Source: an uncultured Rhodospirillales bacterium
GTDB lineage: Bacteria > Pseudomonadota > Alphaproteobacteria > Acetobacterales > Acetobacteraceae
Reading direction: 5' to 3'
NCBI GenBank assembly: GCA_903844785.1
Contig: CAIMVB010000233.1
Span: 1 to 18,014, forward strand
Length of the DNA stretch: 18,014 nt
Part shown: piece by piece, positions 7,951-15,565 of the stretch
How the letters are laid out: each line of letters starts with the position of its first letter
Position numbering within the stretch: position 1 is the first letter of the stretch
Notes under the pieces: generated by a model
The model's input: only the letters and a program-made list of their open reading frames with translations
Databases searched by the model: none
Told to the model about the DNA's origin: nothing
Position numbers and translations under genes: made by a program

Positions 7951-8175
7951 ATGGAAGTTGCTGCTGCGAAGGCTCTCGGTGCCGGTATCGCCGTTATCGC
8001 GCTGTTTGGCGTTGGTCTTGGGATCGGCAATATCTTCTCCTCGCTGATCACCAGCGTGGCCCGTAACCCGGGCGCCCGCGATGCCGTCTTCCCGATCGGT
8101 ATTCTGGGCTTCGCGCTGACGGAAGCGGTGGCGCTTTTCGCGCTTTTGATCGCGTTCCTTATCCTCTTCGCTTGA
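7951..8175 (+). CDS. atpE: F0F1 ATP synthase subunit c (proteolipid)
   Basis: This encodes a 74-residue hairpin of two membrane helices joined by the polar loop ARNPGARD (37-44), with the conserved R-N-P. The proton-carrying acid is E58 in [13 protein letters not shown]; helix 1 has the glycine repeat GVGLGIGN (20-27) that packs the c-ring. A glutamate here, with Ala at 59 and no Na+-site serine or threonine next to it, fits a proton-coupled ring. The length is typical of alphaproteobacteria. GGAAGGAA lies about 9 bases before the ATG. The next gene follows after 102 bases that can form GC-rich hairpins, a place where atp mRNAs are often processed or attenuated to give excess subunit c. Confidence 0.97.
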   Translation: MEVAAAKALGAGIAVIALFGVGLGIGNIFSSLITSVARNPGARDAVFPIGILGFALTEAVALFALLIAFLILFA

Positions 8176-8183
8176 TGGCTGCT

Positions 8184-8242
8184 GCCCCGCGCCTTTGGGG
8201 CGGGGCGGATTGGTTCCGGGGCAGGCTTTTGGCCGCGCCCCG
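8184..8242 (+). promoter_or_regulatory. GC-rich hairpin pair between atpE and atpF'
   Basis: Two stems lie back to back in the gap. GCCCCGC (8184-8190) pairs with GCGGGGC (8200-8206), and CGGGGC (8217-8222) pairs with GCCCCG (8237-8242). The two C-rich arms are also complementary to the other G-rich arm, so alternative pairings are possible. No T run follows, so this is not a standard intrinsic terminator. A role in mRNA stability or partial termination after atpE is an inference. Confidence 0.4.
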
Positions 8243-8277
8243 ACCGGACTGCTGTTCTGGCCGCGAGAGGGTAGCCT

Positions 8278-8883
8278 ATGCGCCGAATACTGCTTGCGAT
8301 GACGCTGAGTGCCGTTTTGCCGGCGCTAAGCTGGGCGGCTAGTTCCGCCGGCGGTCCGCCGGTGGAAGGCATGCCTCAGCTTGCCTTTGGCCACCCGGTG
8401 CAAGGCCCGCTGTTGATCGGCCAGGTTGTCTGGCAGGTCATCATTTTCTTTGCGCTGTTTCTGCTTTTGGCCTTTGTTGCGCTGCCCCGTCTGGGCGCGG
8501 TGATTGATAATCGCCGCCAGCGTATTGAAGCTGATCTGGAAGCCGCGCGCGCTGCCATGCATTCAGCCGATGCCGCAATTACCGCGCAGCGTGATGCAAC
8601 CCAGGCCGCCCGTTCCGAAGCGCAAGCTGCGGTGACTGCCGCCATGCAAGCCGCGCAGCAGGAAATGGACGCCAAGGCGGAAGCGCTGAATGCCGCCCTT
8701 GGCAAGCAGATCGCCGATGCGGAAGCAGGGATTGATCAAGGCCGCAAGGCAGCCCTTGGTGCGGTGCGCCAGGTGGCAGGCGAAGCCGTGGGCGCCCTGC
8801 TGTCCAAGCTTGGCGCTTCGGCTGATGCGGGCAAGGTGCAAACCGCCGTTCAGCGTGAAGCCGCGGCCAGGGGGATTGCCTGA
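8278..8883 (+). CDS. atpF': F0F1 ATP synthase subunit b' (peripheral stalk)
   Basis: This 201-residue protein is the b' half of a b/b' heterodimeric stalk linking F0 to F1. The N terminus (MRRILLAMTLSAVLPALSWA) resembles a cleavable signal peptide, followed by a short linker. A membrane helix comes next (about 46-68, IGQVVWQVIIFFALFLLLAF), then LPRLGAVIDNRRQRIEADL, the usual b-type junction into a long cytoplasmic alanine-rich coiled coil. The last 35 residues (AVRQVAGEAVGALLSKLG) match the delta-binding end. The start ATG is preceded by GAGAGGG. The stop TGA shares one base with the atpF start (TGATG). Photosynthetic and alphaproteobacterial genomes commonly carry this duplicated, diverged b pair; order b' then b is as expected. 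Confidence 0.92.
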   Translation: MRRILLAMTLSAVLPALSWAASSAGGPPVEGMPQLAFGHPVQGPLLIGQVVWQVIIFFALFLLLAFVALPRLGAVIDNRRQRIEADLEAARAAMHSADAAITAQRDATQAARSEAQAAVTAAMQAAQQEMDAKAEALNAALGKQIADAEAGIDQGRKAALGAVRQVAGEAVGALLSKLGASADAGKVQTAVQREAAARGIA

Positions 8884-9389
8884 TGGAAAGCCACGCCTCT
8901 TTGATGGCCGATCCAAAATTCTGGGTCGCGGTTTCCTTTGTGCTGTTCTTTGTCCTTCTGGGCAGCAAGCTGTGGAAAGCGGGCACGGGTGCGCTTGATT
9001 CCCGCGCCAATGATATCCGCAAGCGGATTGATGAAGCGAATAAGCTCCGCCTTGAAGCTGAAGCGAAGCTGAAGGAAGCCGAAGCCGCCCGCGCTGAAGC
9101 CGTGAAGGAAGCAGCCGAGCTTTTGGCCCGCGCCAAGACAGAAGCCGCCCGCATTGCCGCAGCGGCGGCGGCGGAAGCGGAAGCCTCTGCCGAACGGCGC
9201 AAACAGCTCGCCATGCAGCGCATTGCCGCCGCAGAAGCTAGCGCTATCGCTGAAGTGCGCAATACGGCGGCTGATATTGCCGCTGCCGCCGCACGCTCGG
9301 TTTTGGCGGAAACCATGGATGCTGCCACCGATGGCGCCATGATTGATCGCAGCGTCGCAGATTTGCCAAGGGCTCTTCGCGTCGCCTGA
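8883..9389 (+). CDS. atpF: F0F1 ATP synthase subunit b
   Basis: This 168-residue stalk subunit has a single N-terminal membrane helix (about residues 13-29, FWVAVSFVLFFVLLGSK). The linker ALDSRANDIRKRIDEANKLR follows, then a long charged coiled coil rich in Ala, Glu and Lys (about 50-140). It pairs with the b' subunit encoded directly upstream and holds the F1 catalytic hexamer against rotation. The ATG shares its first base with the previous stop codon, so translation is likely coupled. It is the last gene of the operon: a clear terminator starts 20 bases after the stop. The F1 genes (atpHAGDC) are not in the window. Confidence 0.94.
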   Translation: MESHASLMADPKFWVAVSFVLFFVLLGSKLWKAGTGALDSRANDIRKRIDEANKLRLEAEAKLKEAEAARAEAVKEAAELLARAKTEAARIAAAAAAEAEASAERRKQLAMQRIAAAEASAIAEVRNTAADIAAAAARSVLAETMDAATDGAMIDRSVADLPRALRVA

Positions 9390-9408
9390 AGCCAACACGC
9401 TTAAGATT

Positions 9409-9441
9409 AAGGCCCCCTTCCGCAGGGATCGGGGCCTTTTT
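9409..9441 (+). terminator. Intrinsic terminator of the atp F0 operon
   Basis: The arms AAGGCCCC (9409-9416) and GGGGCCTT (9431-9438) pair perfectly over 8 bases around a 14-base loop and run into a T tract (9437-9441). It lies 20 bases after the atpF stop. Confidence 0.88.
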
Positions 9442-9460
9442 CATGCCGGCGTGATTCCTC

Positions 9461-9478
9461 TTTTTCTGCTTTTTCTGC
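9461..9478 (+). repeat. Two tandem copies of a 9-bp T-rich unit
   Basis: TTTTTCTGC occurs twice head to tail (9461-9469 and 9470-9478). A short inverted repeat CTGTT/AACAG (9478-9482 and 9488-9492) follows. The segment lies between the atp terminator and the solute-binding-protein gene, where that gene's promoter must be, but no convincing -35/-10 pair was found. Confidence 0.5.
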
Positions 9479-9529
9479 TGTTGCAAAAACAGTACTCTCC
9501 CCCCGCTTTTAGCGATGGGAGAAAGCTTC

Positions 9530-11104
9530 ATGCTGCGCCGCCTGACCCTTGCCGCCGCCCTGCTGGCCGGTTCCGCCCTGACTGCCCAGGCCAATAATTT
9601 CCGCTGGGCCAATGATGGCGATGTCAATTCCATGGACCCCTATACCCGGCAGGAAACCTTCCTGCTCGCCTTCGGGTCCAATTTCTATGAACCGCTGGTA
9701 CGGCGCGATCATGAAGGTAAGGTGGAAGCCGCACTTGCCGAACGCTGGGAACAGCCGCAGCCGAATGTTTGGCGCTTTCATCTGCGCCGTGGCGTGAAAT
9801 TCTCGGATGGCACGCCGTTTACCGCTGATGATGTAGTGTTCAGCGTGCAGCGTGCGCGCTCACCTGGTTCCAATGTGCAAGGCGTGCTCGCTTCCGTGAA
9901 GGAAGTGCGCAAGATTGATGATCACACGGTAGATTTCGAAACAACTGTGCCGAACCCTATCCTGCTGCAGGAAATCACCAATTGGGGCATGTTCAGCCGC
10001 GCCTGGGCGGAAAAGAATAACGCCACGCGCCCCGCGGATTTGACGACGCGCGAAGAAAATTTCGCCACGCGCAACGCCATGGGCACCGGCCCCTTCATTC
10101 TGGTGTCGCGCGAGCCTGACCGCCGCACGGTTGTCGCGCCCAATCCCAATTGGTGGGACAAGCCCGTGCATAATCTGACACGCGCGGAACTCAACATCAT
10201 TTCCAATGACGCGACGCGGGTTGCCGCGCTGCTCTCGGGTGAGATGGATTTTGTCTATACCGTGCCACCGCAGGATGTGGACCGGATTTCGCGCTCCCCT
10301 GGCGTGCGCATTATCCAAGGGCCAGAACTGCGCACCATTTACCTCGGGATGGATCAGATGCGACCGCAGCTTCTGAAATCCGATGTGCAGGGCAAGAATC
10401 CCTTCCAGGATGTGCGCGTGCGCCGTGCCATGCAGCTTGCCATTGATACATCGGCCATTCAGCGCAGCGTGATGCGCAGCCAATCCCGCCCGACCAATCT
10501 GATCTATGGCCCGGGGGTAAATGGCTTCCGTGAAGAAGACGACCAGCGCCCGCGCGTTGACCTGAACGAAGCGCGCCGCCTGCTGACGGAGGCAGGTTAT
10601 CCGAATGGCTTTGGCGTGACGATGGATTGCCCGAATGACCGCTATGTGAATGATGAGGCGATTTGCACTGCCGTTGTTGCCATGCTGGCGCGCATCAATA
10701 TCCGCGTGACGCTGAACGCCCAGACCCGCGCGCGCTTCTTCGCCGAAATCAATGCACCGCGCTACAATACCAGCTTCTATTTGCTGGGTTGGACGCCGGC
10801 GACATCAGATGCGCATAACGCGTTGTTCAACCTGGCCGCCACCCGCGATGGCTCGCGCGGCATGTTCAACAATGGCGGCTATTCAAACCCGCGCCTGGAT
10901 GATCTGATCAACCGCATTGCCGTGGAAACCAATCAGGCAACGCGCCAGGGCCTGATCACCGAAGCGGGCAAGGTGATCCAGAATGATGTTGGCTATATTC
11001 CGTTGCACCAGCAGCAGATTGTCTGGGCGGTGCGCCAAGGCTGGAATGTGGTGCAGACGGCGGATAACTACATCCAGCTGCGGTTTGTGCGGCAGGGGCA
11101 GTAA
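9530..11104 (+). CDS. ABC transporter family-5 solute-binding protein (peptide/oligopeptide type)
   Basis: This encodes a 524-residue periplasmic binding protein with a Sec signal (MLRRLTLAAALLAGSALTAQA, residues 1-21, cleavage after AQA). The mature part shows the SBP family 5 order: DVNSMDPYTRQETFLLAFGSN near the start, then WRFHLRRGVKFSDGTPFTAD with DDVVFSVQRA, the family signature, at about residues 82-110. Later come the hinge-region RRAMQLAIDTSAIQ and a C-terminal lobe ending in GYIPLHQQQIVWAV. Such proteins deliver peptides, nickel, opines or sugars to an ABC importer; the ligand cannot be read here. ATG 9530 is preferred over the in-frame ATG at 9515 because GGGAGAAAG (9517-9525) is then a well-spaced ribosome site and the signal peptide is normal. 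No permease or ATPase gene is adjacent, so this is an orphan single-gene unit. Confidence 0.93.
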   Translation: MLRRLTLAAALLAGSALTAQANNFRWANDGDVNSMDPYTRQETFLLAFGSNFYEPLVRRDHEGKVEAALAERWEQPQPNVWRFHLRRGVKFSDGTPFTADDVVFSVQRARSPGSNVQGVLASVKEVRKIDDHTVDFETTVPNPILLQEITNWGMFSRAWAEKNNATRPADLTTREENFATRNAMGTGPFILVSREPDRRTVVAPNPNWWDKPVHNLTRAELNIISNDATRVAALLSGEMDFVYTVPPQDVDRISRSPGVRIIQGPELRTIYLGMDQMRPQLLKSDVQGKNPFQDVRVRRAMQLAIDTSAIQRSVMRSQSRPTNLIYGPGVNGFREEDDQRPRVDLNEARRLLTEAGYPNGFGVTMDCPNDRYVNDEAICTAVVAMLARINIRVTLNAQTRARFFAEINAPRYNTSFYLLGWTPATSDAHNALFNLAATRDGSRGMFNNGGYSNPRLDDLINRIAVETNQATRQGLITEAGKVIQNDVGYIPLHQQQIVWAVRQGWNVVQTADNYIQLRFVRQGQ

Positions 11105-11121
11105 AACCCGCTACCCAAACG

Positions 11122-11152
11122 ACCCGCCCGGGCCAAGCCTGGGCGGGTTTTT
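11122..11152 (+). terminator. Intrinsic terminator after the solute-binding-protein gene
   Basis: ACCCGCCC (11122-11129) and GGGCGGGT (11141-11148) form an 8-bp GC-rich stem, with possible extra GG/CC pairs in the loop, followed by TTTTT (11148-11152). It sits 17 bases after the stop and between convergent genes. On the minus strand the stem is not followed by a T run, so it serves the plus-strand gene only. Confidence 0.9.
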
Positions 11153-11157
11153 GTTGT

Positions 11158-11949
11158 TTAAGGCAAAGCCCCCAGCCTTCTCTCCACCAACGCCCGCCAA
11201 GGCGCATCGGGCGGGCTATCGGCCAGCAATGCGCGCCACGTGGCCCGTGCGCGTTCGGGCTGGCCCGCCTCGGCTTCCACTACGCCCAGCAGAAAGCGCA
11301 GCTTTGGTTCTTGCGGCGCCTCGGCCAAGGCGCGCAGCAGGATGGGGCCGGCGGCCACAAACTCACCGCGCCCGATTTCCATTTCCACCAGATCGCCGGC
11401 CAACTCCACATCAAAGCGCGAAGCCAAGGCGCGGCGCCAAGCCTCGGCTGCCGCATCGGCATTGCCTCGGCTGCGTTCCGCATTGCCCAGCATCACAAAG
11501 CCTTGCCGTGCCGCGTCGCTCATGGGGTCAAGCCCGGTCAGCCTTTCGCGCAGCCGGTTCAATAGCGCATCATCCCGCGCGGCAAGTTCCGCCCTTTCGC
11601 GATGCGGGGCGGAAGGTATGTCAGGCGTGCCTTGCAGCAGATAAAGCCCAAGCCCGGCAGCGGGGATCAGAAACACCAGCGGCAGGAAGCCAAGCGCGCG
11701 GCCCCGCGCCATGGGGGCCGCTTCTTCCGGCGCCTGTAATAAGCGCCGTTGTACTTCCACCTGCGCGGCCCGCAGCGCATCGCCTTCCAGCCTGCCGGCC
11801 GCAGCCTCCCGATCCAGCTCGGCCAATTGCGCGCGATACAGGGCCAAATCCGCTTCGCGCCTGCCCCGTGTGACCACCGGGCGGAACAGCATCGCCACCA
11901 GCGGCACCATGGCGGCCAAGGCCAAGAGCAGCATTGCAGCCCAGATCAT
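11158..11949 (-). CDS. ccmI: Cytochrome c maturation protein CcmI
   Basis: This 263-residue protein is the apocytochrome chaperone of the System I haem ligation complex. A first membrane helix at residues 2-22 (IWAAMLLLALAAMVPLVAML) is followed by a cytoplasmic coiled loop (DLALYRAQLAELDREAAAGRL), as in all CcmI N termini. A second helix at about 86-105 leads to a periplasmic domain of helical TPR-like repeats (for example GNADAAAEAWRRAL and GQPERARATWRALL) that binds the C-terminal helix of apocytochrome c. The ATG overlaps the ccmH stop (ATGA). It is the last gene of the operon; its TAA ends only 5 bases from the opposing terminator, and no separate minus-strand terminator was seen. Confidence 0.92.
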   Translation of the reverse strand: MIWAAMLLLALAAMVPLVAMLFRPVVTRGRREADLALYRAQLAELDREAAAGRLEGDALRAAQVEVQRRLLQAPEEAAPMARGRALGFLPLVFLIPAAGLGLYLLQGTPDIPSAPHRERAELAARDDALLNRLRERLTGLDPMSDAARQGFVMLGNAERSRGNADAAAEAWRRALASRFDVELAGDLVEMEIGRGEFVAAGPILLRALAEAPQEPKLRFLLGVVEAEAGQPERARATWRALLADSPPDAPWRALVERRLGALP

Positions 11950-12398
11950 GCCGCCCCGCGATCAAGCTCAGCCAGGCGCCGCGCTTCTTCAGGGGAAAGC
12001 GCCGCCGCTTCGGCCAAAGCACGGCGGCGGCGCAGCATAATCACGGCAATACCGCCACCAAGCGCCAAAATGGGTGTCGCCCAAAGCAGCATGGTCGCCG
12101 CCGTCACGGGCGGGCGCAGCAGCACGAAATCGCCGTAGCGTTGATGCACAAAGCGGATCACCGCAGCGCTATCCTCACCCGCCGCCACACGTTCGCGCAC
12201 CAGCCGGCGCAAATCCCGCGCCAGTTGCGCGTCACTGTCCTCAATGGATTGGTTCTGACAGACTAGGCAGCGCAATTCGCGCCCAATCTCCCGCGCGATC
12301 GCTTCCTTGGCCGGGTCGGGCAGGCGCTCATTCGGGTCGCCCACGGCAGCCCAGGCCGGCAAAGCCAGCAGCAGGCAGAAGAAAAGCCAGCGCGTCAC
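11946..12398 (-). CDS. ccmH: Cytochrome c maturation thiol oxidoreductase CcmH
   Basis: This 150-residue protein contains the diagnostic LRCLVCQNQSIEDS, with the redox cysteines C44 and C47 of the family's RCxxC motif. It reduces the haem-binding cysteines of apocytochrome c in the periplasm. A signal peptide (residues 1-18, TRWLFFCLLLALPAWAA) and one C-terminal membrane helix (about 103-121) are present. The protein is the short alphaproteobacterial form; the TPR part, fused in E. coli CcmH, is the separate ccmI next door. The frame is open farther upstream, but the GTG at 12398 forms a GTGA overlap with the ccmG stop and gives the signal peptide directly, so it is the likely start. Confidence 0.93.
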   Translation of the reverse strand: MTRWLFFCLLLALPAWAAVGDPNERLPDPAKEAIAREIGRELRCLVCQNQSIEDSDAQLARDLRRLVRERVAAGEDSAAVIRFVHQRYGDFVLLRPPVTAATMLLWATPILALGGGIAVIMLRRRRALAEAAALSPEEARRLAELDRGAA

Positions 12399-12976
12399 GC
12401 GTATCTCCGCAGCAGGGGGCGCAAATCCTTCTCCAGCGTATCGGCGGTGATGGGCCCAGCCCAGCGCCAGCGGATCATGCCTTGACGGTCCAGCAAATAC
12501 GTCTCCGGCACGCCATAGACGCCCCAATCAATGGCGATCCGCCCCGGCTCATCGCGCCCAAGGCGGCGATACGGGTTGCCATGGCGCTGCAGAAAGGCGC
12601 CGGCTTCCATCACGCGATCCTTGTAATTGATGCCATGAACCGCGATGCCTTCCCGCGCGAGGCGCATCAGTTGCGGATGTTCAATAATGCAGGGCGCGCA
12701 CCAGGAAGCCCAGAAATTCACCAAAACGGGCCCAGGCAAAGGCCCGCGCAAATCCGCCGCCGCCAGGGCGGGCAGATCAACGCCTTCAAGCGCCGGCAGG
12801 CTGAAATCCGGCACGGGCTTGCCAAGCAATACGGAAGGCACCCCGCGCGGGTCGTAGCTACCATCCTGCAAGCCTTGCAGCATGGCGTAGAAGCCAGCGC
12901 CCGCCGCCGCCGCCAGCCCAAGCGGCGCATAAAGCATCCAGCGCCGCGGGCGCTTTGGTGGCGTGATATCACTCAT
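12395..12976 (-). CDS. ccmG: Thiol:disulfide interchange protein CcmG/DsbE
   Basis: This 193-residue membrane-anchored thioredoxin is the reductant for CcmH or apocytochrome c in the periplasm. A single anchor helix is at about residues 13-34, PDFSLP at 56-61 opens the thioredoxin domain, and the active site FWASWCAPC ends at C96 (C93/C96). The cis-proline segment GVYGVPETYLLD (152-163) carries P157, and the acidic GRDEPG region lies just before it, as is usual for the CcmG group. Length and order are normal. Its ATG overlaps the ccmF stop as ATGA and its TGA overlaps the ccmH GTG. Confidence 0.95.
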   Translation of the reverse strand: MSDITPPKRPRRWMLYAPLGLAAAAGAGFYAMLQGLQDGSYDPRGVPSVLLGKPVPDFSLPALEGVDLPALAAADLRGPLPGPVLVNFWASWCAPCIIEHPQLMRLAREGIAVHGINYKDRVMEAGAFLQRHGNPYRRLGRDEPGRIAIDWGVYGVPETYLLDRQGMIRWRWAGPITADTLEKDLRPLLRRYA

Positions 12977-14931
12977 GCTGGTGCAGTCGCCGCCTTGCGG
13001 GATGGCGCGGAGACTCGAACGCGCCGATCAGAAAGCGAAAGCCCACCGCCAAGCGCCATGATCACCGCGCCAAACCAGATCCAGGGCGCCAAGGGATTGT
13101 GATGCAGGCGCAAAACCCCGCCGCCATCACGTTCATCACCCAGCACGGCGTAAAGATCGCGCAGCGCATTGGTATGAATGGCCGCTTCTGTCGTGTTCAT
13201 GCGCCCGACAGGGAAGAAGCGCTTTTCCGGTTCCAGCACTGTCACCACACGCGCGCCATCCAACACGGTCACGGTGGCGCGGCGTGCTGACCAATTCGGC
13301 CCCTGCACATCGCGGATGCGTTCCAGCCGCCATTCATACCCCGCGAGCCGCGTTGCCTCACCAGGCTTCAGCGCCACCAGCGCATCGGTGGCCAACCCCA
13401 TCCCCGCCAGCCCGGCAAACATCACGCCCACGCCGGCATGGGCAATCGCCCCACCCCAGGCGGCGCGCGGCAGACCCCGGGCGCGGTTCCAGGCCTGGGA
13501 GGGCCGGCGGAAGGCAGCGATGCGGTCCAGAATATCTGCCGCCGCGCCGAAGATCAGCCAGGCGGCTGCGGCAAACCCAAGCGCTGGCCACACATGATAA
13601 CCCGCCACCAGCAGCGTGAGGAAAGCAGAAGCCACCGCCAGCGCGCCAACCCACCAAAGCCGCTGCAAGGCGCCCGCCAGATCGGCCCGCTTCCAGGCGA
13701 GCATCGGCCCCAGCGCCATGGCCGCCACCAAAGGAATCGCCAAGGGCGCCGTCGCCGCATTGAAGAAGGGTGCACCCACGGAAATTTTCGCGCCAAACAG
13801 AATATCGGCGAACATCGGCCAAAGCGTGCCCACCAGCACCACAGCGGCGATGGAACAGAGCAGCAGGTTGTTCAACACCAGCCCGCCTTCGCGTGAAAGG
13901 GGTGCGAAAATCCCCGTGCCGCCAAGCTTCGGCGCCCGCCACGCAAACAAGGCCAGCGCACCAGCCACATAAGCCATCAGCAGCGCCAGAATGAACACGC
14001 CGCGCGCCGGATCATTGGCGAAGGCATGCACGGAATTCAGCACGCCTGAGCGCACCAAAAACGTGCCCAACAGCGACATGCCAAAAGCGAGGATCGCCAG
14101 CAGCACGGTCCAGATCTTCAGGCTTTCGCGCTTTTCCACGACAATCGCCGAATGCAGCAAAGCCGCGCCAATCAGCCATGGCAGCAGGGATGCATTTTCC
14201 ACCGGGTCCCAGAACCAATAGCCGCCCCAGCCCAATTCGTAATAAGCCCACCAGGACCCAAGCGCGATGCCGAGCGTGAGAAAGGACCAGGCCGCGAGTG
14301 ACCAGGGCCGCACCCAACGCCCCCAAGCGGCATCCACGCGCCCTTCCAAAAGTGCCGCTACGGCAAAGGCAAACGTCACCGCATAGCCAACATAGCCCAG
14401 GTAGAGCATGGGCGGATGAAAGGCCAAGCCAGGGTCTTGCAGAATGGGGTTCAGCCCCTGCCCATCCATGGGCGGCGGCCAAACGCGTTCAAAGGGGTTG
14501 GAGGTGAAAATAATGAAGCCCAGAAACCCCGCCGCGATCAGCCCCAGAATGCCGATCACGCGCGCCTGCAAAGCGCTTGGCAAATCCCGCCCGAAGCCCG
14601 CCACCGCGCCTCCGCACAGCGCCAGGATCAGCACCCAAAGCACCATGGAACCTTCGTGGTTCCCCCAGGCGCCTGAAAACTTATAGAGCAGCGGCTTCTG
14701 CGAATGGCTATTCAGCACCACATTGGAAACCGTGGTGTCATTCACCGCAAAGGCCCAAAGCAGCGCGCCGAAAGCAGACGCAATCGCAATCAACTGCGCG
14801 CCCGCGAGTGGCGAGGCCAGGGCCATCAACCGCGCATCGCGCCGATGCGCGCCAATCAACGGCAGGATCGCCTGCGCCAAAGCCAGAATACAGCCAAGCG
14901 CCAGCGCGAAATGGCCAAGTTCGCCGATCAT
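12973..14931 (-). CDS. ccmF: Haem lyase subunit CcmF
   Basis: This 652-residue polytopic membrane protein is the core of cytochrome c haem lyase; it accepts haem from CcmE and attaches it to apocytochrome with CcmH and CcmI. The tryptophan-rich WWD domain is WGGYWFWDPVENASLLPW (235-252). Conserved histidines are visible at H172 (FHPPMLYLGY), H260 (LLHSAIVV) and H302 (LNSVHAFA), matching the ligand and WWD-flanking histidines known for the family. The C terminus ends in a final helix and a polar tail. The ATG at 14931 is chosen over an upstream in-frame start because GAGAGGCGG directly precedes it and it overlaps the ccmE stop (ATGA). The early sequence MIGELGHFALALG is the typical CcmF N terminus. 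Confidence 0.97.
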   Translation of the reverse strand: MIGELGHFALALGCILALAQAILPLIGAHRRDARLMALASPLAGAQLIAIASAFGALLWAFAVNDTTVSNVVLNSHSQKPLLYKFSGAWGNHEGSMVLWVLILALCGGAVAGFGRDLPSALQARVIGILGLIAAGFLGFIIFTSNPFERVWPPPMDGQGLNPILQDPGLAFHPPMLYLGYVGYAVTFAFAVAALLEGRVDAAWGRWVRPWSLAAWSFLTLGIALGSWWAYYELGWGGYWFWDPVENASLLPWLIGAALLHSAIVVEKRESLKIWTVLLAILAFGMSLLGTFLVRSGVLNSVHAFANDPARGVFILALLMAYVAGALALFAWRAPKLGGTGIFAPLSREGGLVLNNLLLCSIAAVVLVGTLWPMFADILFGAKISVGAPFFNAATAPLAIPLVAAMALGPMLAWKRADLAGALQRLWWVGALAVASAFLTLLVAGYHVWPALGFAAAAWLIFGAAADILDRIAAFRRPSQAWNRARGLPRAAWGGAIAHAGVGVMFAGLAGMGLATDALVALKPGEATRLAGYEWRLERIRDVQGPNWSARRATVTVLDGARVVTVLEPEKRFFPVGRMNTTEAAIHTNALRDLYAVLGDERDGGGVLRLHHNPLAPWIWFGAVIMALGGGLSLSDRRVRVSAPSRKAATAPA

Positions 14932-15428
14932 CCGCCTCTCCTTGGTGCGGTATTCCACTCCGCCGGCGGCGGAGCCGCACCCTGCGCCGGGTTCCAATGG
15001 CCGGCACGCTTCAACGCATCGGCCACTTCCGGCGGCATATAGGTTTCATCATGTCGCGCCAGCACTTCACTTGCGCGGAAAGACCCATCGGGCAGCATGG
15101 TGCCAAGCGTCACCACGCCTTGGCCTTCGCGAAATAAATCCGGCAGCACCCCGGCGTAGGAAACGCGGATGGCATGGGCGCCATCGGTGACGCGGAAATT
15201 GGCGGTGGGCTTGCCATCCGCGCCCGTCGCGCGTTCCAGGCTGCCTGCTTCCACGAGCCCGCCCAGGCGAAAGGCGCGATTGGCCGGCGGCGCTTCGCGC
15301 ATGATGTCCGAAGGCGAACGGAAGAACACCAAATTATCCTGAAACGCCGTCAGCGTCAGCGCGGTGGCACTCCCAAGCCCAAGGCCGCACAGCAGCAGAA
15401 TGTAAAGCCTGCGCTTTTTGCGAGTCAT
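14928..15428 (-). CDS. ccmE: Haem chaperone CcmE
   Basis: This 166-residue protein has an N-terminal anchor (about residues 8-29) and a periplasmic OB-fold domain that carries haem covalently between CcmC and CcmF. The haem-attachment histidine is H126 in ARHDETYMPPEV, in the normal H-x3-Y form with Y130. FRLGGLVEAGSL (53-64) and NFRVTDGAHAIRVSYAGVLPDLFREGQGV (about 77-105, read in two parts) are the usual conserved strands. The last 25 residues are a flexible, proline-rich tail. The ATG overlaps the ccmD stop (ATGA). Confidence 0.96.
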   Translation of the reverse strand: MTRKKRRLYILLLCGLGLGSATALTLTAFQDNLVFFRSPSDIMREAPPANRAFRLGGLVEAGSLERATGADGKPTANFRVTDGAHAIRVSYAGVLPDLFREGQGVVTLGTMLPDGSFRASEVLARHDETYMPPEVADALKRAGHWNPAQGAAPPPAEWNTAPRRGG

Positions 15429-15565
15429 GGCCGATCCCCGCGCGGGTCTAATTCCGCCAGCAACCGCTTGGCCGACGCATGGCGCCGCGCCGCGTCCAAA
15501 ACCAGCGCGCCAAAGCCAAGCAGGACCAGCGCATAGGAAGCGGCGATGAAGAATGTATGGGTCAT
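15425..15565 (-). CDS. ccmD: Haem exporter accessory protein CcmD
   Basis: This small gene of 46 codons fills the space between ccmC and ccmE exactly, with ATGA overlaps on both sides. The protein reads MTHTFFIAASYALVLLGF and then GALVLDAARRHASAKRLLAEL, ending DPRGDRP. It is a single membrane helix (about residues 5-23) with a basic cytoplasmic end. CcmD stabilises the CcmC-haem-CcmE complex for release of holo-CcmE; sequence conservation is low, but the helix, size, F-IxxSY start and gene order are diagnostic. Confidence 0.93.
   Translation of the reverse strand: MTHTFFIAASYALVLLGFGALVLDAARRHASAKRLLAELDPRGDRP

Noticed and set aside
7089..8372. A 427-codon open frame on the minus strand opposite atpB, atpE and the start of atpF'
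   Set aside because: It is antisense to three clearly conserved ATP synthase genes, its protein is His/Arg/Lys-rich without family motifs, and such stop-free antisense frames are common in GC-rich DNA.
8579..9340. A 253-codon minus-strand Ala/Ser-rich frame opposite atpF' and atpF
   Set aside because: It is the antisense reading of alanine- and glutamate-rich coiled-coil codons and shows no independent features.
12074..13102. A 342-codon plus-strand frame opposite ccmH, ccmG and the end of ccmF
   Set aside because: The product is Arg/Pro/Ala-rich with no recognisable domain, while the minus-strand genes carry intact CcmH and CcmG active sites.
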